Assembly (NCBI GenBank): GCA_031272745.1
Contig: JAISTF010000028.1
Location: forward strand, 1-8,387
DNA: 8,387 nucleotides
Reading direction: 5' to 3'
Origin: Eubacteriales Family XIII. Incertae Sedis bacterium
GTDB taxonomy: Bacteria; Bacillota; Clostridia; Peptostreptococcales; Anaerovoracaceae
Shown: in pieces, positions 5,783 to 8,387 of the stretch
Numbering within the stretch: position 1 is the stretch's first letter
Layout: each line of letters starts with the position of its first letter
The notes under the pieces: generated by a model
Database searches by the model: none
What the model was told of the DNA's origin: nothing
Seen by the model: only the letters and a program-made list of their open reading frames with translations
Translations under genes and position numbers: made by a program

Positions 5783-6763
5783 ATGGGTCAGAAAGTCAGC
5801 CCGCATGGGCTTCGCGTCGGAATCATCAGCGACTGGGATTCAAAATGGTACGCCGGAAAGAAAGACTTTGCGGATTACCTGATCGAGGACAACAAGATCC
5901 GGGCGTTCATCAAGAAGAAGCTGTATGCGGCGGGCATCAGCAAGACGGTCATTGAGCGCAAGGCAGACAACCAGATCAAGATCAGCGTCATGACGGACAA
6001 GCCCGGCATCATCATCGGGCGCAGCGGCGGCGGCGCGGACGAGATCAAGGCGGCATTGGAGAAGCTGACGAAGAAGCAGGTGCGCCTCAACATCGTCGAA
6101 GTGAAGCGGGCCGAGCTCGACGCCCAGCTCACGGCGGAGAGCATCGCGCAGGCGCTTGAAAAGAGGATCTCGTTCCGGCGCGCGATGAAGTCGGCGATCG
6201 GCCGCACGATGCGCGCGAACGCGAAGGGCATCAAGGTCTGCGTGGCGGGCCGCCTCGGCGGGGCGGAAATCGCGCGCAGCGAGAAATACAGCGAAGGCAA
6301 CGTGCCGCTCCATACGCTTCGGGCCATCATCGACTACGGGTTTGCGGAGGCGGACACGCAGTATGGGAAGATCGGCGTGAAGGTGTGGATCAACCACGGC
6401 GAGCGTTTGGAGAAGAGCCTGATGAGCCAGGTGCCCGAGGACAAGGCGGGCGGCCGCGGCGAGCGCGGCGAGCGCGGCGACCGGCGGGATCGCAGGGACC
6501 GGCGCGACGGCGACCGCGACCGCGGCGACCGGCCGCGTCGGGACGGCGGCGGCGGCCGCGACGGCGGACGCGGCGGCAGAGACGGGCGGCGTGACGGTCG
6601 CGGCGGCCGTGACAGCGGGCCGGAACCGCAGAGGGCGGTCAACCCGCGCAAGCGGCTGACGCCGAAGAAGGACCCCGCGCCGAAACCGGCGCCGGAGCCC
6701 GAAGCGCTCGAGACGCAGGTAGAAGAAGCGCCGGCGACGGAAGAGGTCGCGACGGAAGAATAA
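5783..6763 (+). CDS. rpsC: 30S ribosomal protein S3 with long RG/RD-rich and acidic C-terminal extension
   Basis: S3 lies at the mRNA entry channel of the 30S head and takes part in helicase activity there. The core occupies 1 to about 215: MGQKVSPHGLRVG, a KH domain with GIIIGRSGGGADEIK (75-89), FRRAMK (131-136; equivalent to the E. coli Arg/Lys helicase residues), and GRLGGAEIARSEKYSEGNVPLHTLRA to IGVKVWINHGE. The family usually stops at 210-240 residues. Here 224-277 is an Arg/Asp/Gly block (21 Arg, 14 Asp/Glu), 281-301 a Pro/basic stretch, and 302-326 an acidic end with nine Glu and no basic residue. TAGGAGGAT (5771-5779) overlaps the rplV stop, five bases from the ATG. The tail frame is intact and ends in TAA. 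Confidence 0.96.
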   Translation: MGQKVSPHGLRVGIISDWDSKWYAGKKDFADYLIEDNKIRAFIKKKLYAAGISKTVIERKADNQIKISVMTDKPGIIIGRSGGGADEIKAALEKLTKKQVRLNIVEVKRAELDAQLTAESIAQALEKRISFRRAMKSAIGRTMRANAKGIKVCVAGRLGGAEIARSEKYSEGNVPLHTLRAIIDYGFAEADTQYGKIGVKVWINHGERLEKSLMSQVPEDKAGGRGERGERGDRRDRRDRRDGDRDRGDRPRRDGGGGRDGGRGGRDGRRDGRGGRDSGPEPQRAVNPRKRLTPKKDPAPKPAPEPEALETQVEEAPATEEVATEE

Positions 6764-6767
6764 GAAG

Positions 6768-6799
6768 CTGGATTCCCGGGCGGGGCCCGAGAATGACAG
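6768..6799. repeat. Imperfect palindrome between rpsC and rplP, MITE/REP-like
   Basis: ATTCCCGGGC (6772-6781) and GCCCGAGAAT (6785-6794) pair over ten positions with one mismatch around a GGG loop. Outer bases CTG (6768-6770) and CAG (6797-6799) add three pairs beyond a small internal mismatch. AGAAG occurs on both sides (6763-6767 and 6803-6807), like a short target duplication. The form GGATTCCCG...GAATGACAG resembles small dispersed palindromic repeats found between genes in many bacteria. No T run follows, so it is not an intrinsic terminator. It could act as an mRNA processing or stability element. Confidence 0.6.
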
Positions 6800-6819
6800 A
6801 GTAGAAGGAGACGACGGAA

Positions 6820-7263
6820 ATGTTGATGCCGAAACGTGTAAAGAGAAGAAGGGTCCACAGGGGGCGCATGAAGGGCGTCGCCACGCGGGGCAACACGATC
6901 ACGTACGGGACGTACGGGCTGATCGCCGAGGAGTGCGGCTGGATCAAATCGAACCAGATCGAGGCCGCGCGTATCGCGATGACGCGTTCGATTCGCAGGG
7001 GCGGCAAGGTCTTCATCAAGATCTTCCCGCACAAGCCCGTGACGAAGAAGCCGGCGGAAGTCCGCATGGGTTCCGGCAAGGGCGCGCCCGAGTATTGGGT
7101 GGCCGTCGTGAAGCCCGGTCGCGTGATGTTCGAGATCGAGGGCGTTTCGTTTGCGGCGGCGAAGGAGGCCATGCGCCTCGCGTCGCACAAGCTGCCCATC
7201 AAGACGCGGTTTGCCGTCAAGGGCGAGGAACTCCAGCAGAAGCAGGGGGGTGAAGCGAAATGA
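6820..7263 (+). CDS. rplP: 50S ribosomal protein L16
   Basis: L16 helps position A-site tRNA and is a late large-subunit assembly protein. The 147 residues are normal. It begins MLMPKRVKRRRVHRGRMKGVATRGNTITYGTYGLIA, and contains RSIRRGGKVFIKIFPHKPVTKKPAEVRMGSGKGAPEYWVAVVKPGRVMFEI (57-106), the family core. AAGGAG (6805-6810) lies nine bases before the first ATG. The MLMPKRVK start is the usual one, though the ATG two codons later could also be used. The 56-base gap after rpsC is the longest within the operon and holds the palindrome. Its stop overlaps the rpmC start as ATGA. Confidence 0.97.
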   Translation: MLMPKRVKRRRVHRGRMKGVATRGNTITYGTYGLIAEECGWIKSNQIEAARIAMTRSIRRGGKVFIKIFPHKPVTKKPAEVRMGSGKGAPEYWVAVVKPGRVMFEIEGVSFAAAKEAMRLASHKLPIKTRFAVKGEELQQKQGGEAK

Positions 7264-7469
7264 AAATGGAACAGGTCCGTCTGATGAACGACACGGAGCT
7301 CAAGGAAGAGCTTCTGAAAATGAAAAACGAGCTGTTCAACCTGCGCTTCCAGCATGTCACGGGCCAGCTCGAAAACCCGATGCACATGAAAGACGTGAAA
7401 CGGGACATCGCCCGCATCAAGACCGTGATCCGCGAGAAGGAACTCGCGGCCGCGAAGGCGATCGGCTGA
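7260..7469 (+). CDS. rpmC: 50S ribosomal protein L29
   Basis: L29 is a small helical protein at the exit tunnel next to L23. The 69 residues fit the family: VRLMNDTELKEELLKMKNELFNLRFQHVTGQLENPMHMKDVKRDIARIKTVIREKEL, with the characteristic LFNLRFQ and the RDIARIKT helix. It overlaps rplP by four bases (ATGA), with a G-rich ribosome binding site (GGGGGGTG, 7245-7252) within rplP. A second ATG two codons in (7266) is a possible alternative start. It ends in TGA, 19 bases before rpsQ. Confidence 0.95.
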   Translation: MKMEQVRLMNDTELKEELLKMKNELFNLRFQHVTGQLENPMHMKDVKRDIARIKTVIREKELAAAKAIG

Positions 7470-7488
7470 ACGGAGAGGAGGACGCAAG

Positions 7489-7755
7489 GTGGCAGAGAGC
7501 AAACAGAGAAACACCCGCAAGACGCGCGTCGGCGTCGTCGTGAGCGACAAGATGGACAAGACGATCACCGTTTCCGTCGAGGATTTCGTGCGGCACGCGC
7601 TGTACGGCAAGGCGGTGAAGCGCACGAAGAAATTCAAGGCGCACGATGAGGAAAACCAGTGCCGTATCGGCGACCGCGTACGGATCATGGAGACCCGTCC
7701 GCTGTCGAAGGACAAGCGCTGGCGCCTCGTGGACATCGTCGAGAAGGCAAAATAG
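7489..7755 (+). CDS. rpsQ: 30S ribosomal protein S17 (GTG start)
   Basis: S17 is a primary 16S rRNA-binding protein with an OB fold. The 88 residues are normal: RKTRVGVVVSDKMDKTITVSVEDFVRHALYGKAVKRTKKFKAHDEEN, then the signature IGDRVRIMETRPLSKDKRWRLVDIVEKAK. It is the only gene of the operon here that starts with GTG rather than ATG. The start is fixed by AGGAGG (7476-7481), seven bases upstream, and by the family N terminus. The TAG stop merges into the following ribosome binding site (TAGGGAGG). Confidence 0.96.
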   Translation: MAESKQRNTRKTRVGVVVSDKMDKTITVSVEDFVRHALYGKAVKRTKKFKAHDEENQCRIGDRVRIMETRPLSKDKRWRLVDIVEKAK

Positions 7756-7770
7756 GGAGGAAGCTGGGAA

Positions 7771-8139
7771 ATGATTCAGAACGAGACAAGGCTGCGTGTA
7801 GCCGACAACTCGGGCGCCAAGGAGCTTTTGGTCATCCGGATCCTCGGCGGCACGAGCCGCAAATACGCAAACATCGGCGACATCGTCGTATGCGCCGTGA
7901 AAGAGGCGACGCCGGGCGGCGCCGTCAAGAAGAGCGACGTCGTGCGGGCCGTCATCGTGCGGACGAAGACGGGCGCGCGCCGCAGCGACGGGTCGTATGT
8001 GAAATTCGATCAGAACGCGGCGGTGATCATCAAAGAGGACAAGACGCCGGTCGGCACGCGCATCTTCGGGCCCGTGGCCCGCGAGTTGCGTGAGAAGAGC
8101 TTCATGAAGATCGTGTCGCTCGCGCCGGAAGTGTTATAG
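7771..8139 (+). CDS. rplN: 50S ribosomal protein L14
   Basis: L14 is a beta-barrel protein at the subunit interface, forming part of bridges to 16S rRNA and the site where the silencing factor RsfS binds in other bacteria. It has exactly the canonical 122 residues: MIQNETRLRVADNSGAKEL, GDIVVCAVKEATPGGAVKKSDVVRAVIVRTKTGARRSDGSYVKFDQNAAVII (36-87), and GTRIFGPVARELREKSFMKIVSLAPEVL. GGGAGG (7755-7760) is ten bases before the ATG. Nothing unusual is seen. The TAG stop overlaps the rplX ribosome binding site. Confidence 0.97.
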   Translation: MIQNETRLRVADNSGAKELLVIRILGGTSRKYANIGDIVVCAVKEATPGGAVKKSDVVRAVIVRTKTGARRSDGSYVKFDQNAAVIIKEDKTPVGTRIFGPVARELREKSFMKIVSLAPEVL

Positions 8140-8150
8140 GAGGAAGCCTG

Positions 8151-8387
8151 ATGCACATCAAGAAAGACGATACCGTGGTGGTCATCGCGGGCAAGGACAA
8201 AGGCAAGCGGGGCAAGGTTCTGAAGGTCTTCCCGAAGACGGGGCGCGTCCTCGTCGAGGGAATCAACATCCAGACGAAGCACCAGAAGCAGACGCGCAAG
8301 GAGCGTTCGGACATCAAGCACATCGAGGGTCCGATCGACGCGAGCAACGTGATGTACTGGGATGCGAAGGCGAAGGCCGGCACCCGC
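8151..8387 (+). CDS. rplX: 50S ribosomal protein L24 (3' end outside window)
   Basis: L24 is an assembly initiator that binds the 5' part of 23S rRNA. Seventy-nine codons are visible of an expected 100-110. It begins MHIKKDDTVVVIAGKDKGKRGKVLKVFPKTGRVLVEGINIQTKHQK, a KOW-type SH3-like barrel, and continues IEGPIDASNVMYWDAKAKAGTR to the window edge. TAGGAGG (8137-8143), overlapping the rplN stop, lies seven bases before the ATG. In the conserved order rplE (L5) should follow beyond the window. Confidence 0.95.
   Translation, partial: MHIKKDDTVVVIAGKDKGKRGKVLKVFPKTGRVLVEGINIQTKHQKQTRKERSDIKHIEGPIDASNVMYWDAKAKAGTR

Noticed and set aside
6452..6613. Repeat-rich DNA in the rpsC tail considered as a separate repeat array
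   Set aside because: It is in frame, continuous with S3 and explained by codons for Arg, Asp and Gly. Units are irregular and it is not a CRISPR or other array.

Overview
The window is the promoter-proximal part of a bacterial S10-spc ribosomal protein operon, preceded on its left by a short, lower-GC accessory stretch. Thirteen ribosomal protein genes run left to right in the canonical order: rpsJ, rplC, rplD, rplW, rplB, rpsS, rplV, rpsC, rplP, rpmC, rpsQ, rplN and rplX, with rplX cut by the right edge. The protein sequences (S3, L22, L29, L16 and S10 in particular), the very strong AGGAGG ribosome binding sites and the sigma-70/sigma-A promoter suggest a high-GC member of the Bacillota (Clostridia-like, probably uncultured). 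This placement is by eye, not by a search.

Left region (1-2160). The minus strand carries a COG2865-type regulator-like protein (AlbA_2/Schlafen domain, GHKL-type ATPase-like domain, C-terminal winged helix) at 146-1639. The first codons of another minus-strand gene lie at 1-59. Divergent from the AlbA_2 gene is a 74-codon hypothetical gene (1755-1979). Both divergent genes have a TATACT -10 box almost touching their start codon and no Shine-Dalgarno sequence, so their transcripts look leaderless. The usual str operon (rpsL-rpsG-fusA-tuf) is not immediately upstream of rpsJ.

Operon control region (about 2060-2215). An A/T-rich UP-like tract leads into a near-ideal promoter (TTGCAA, 17 bp, TATAAT). 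Only about 50 nt of leader precede rpsJ. That leader contains a G+C hairpin followed by seven T residues, which is an intrinsic-terminator shape placed downstream of the only visible promoter. It is therefore a candidate attenuator and the most interesting regulatory signal in the window.

Operon body (2216-8387). Genes are tightly packed. rplD/rplW and rplP/rpmC overlap by ATGA, and several stop codons are built into the next gene's Shine-Dalgarno (TAGGAG, TAGGAGG). Core proteins are standard, but two small-subunit head proteins carry unusual low-complexity tails: S19 has about 44 extra Ala/Glu-rich residues, and S3 has about 100 extra residues with an Arg/Asp/Gly-rich block, a basic Pro/Lys stretch and an acidic end. 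Between rpsC and rplP sits an imperfect palindrome flanked by AGAAG direct repeats, resembling a small dispersed palindromic repeat. I see no CRISPR array, tRNA, rRNA or transposase gene. The window is essentially a housekeeping operon with some unusual details rather than a clearly new system.
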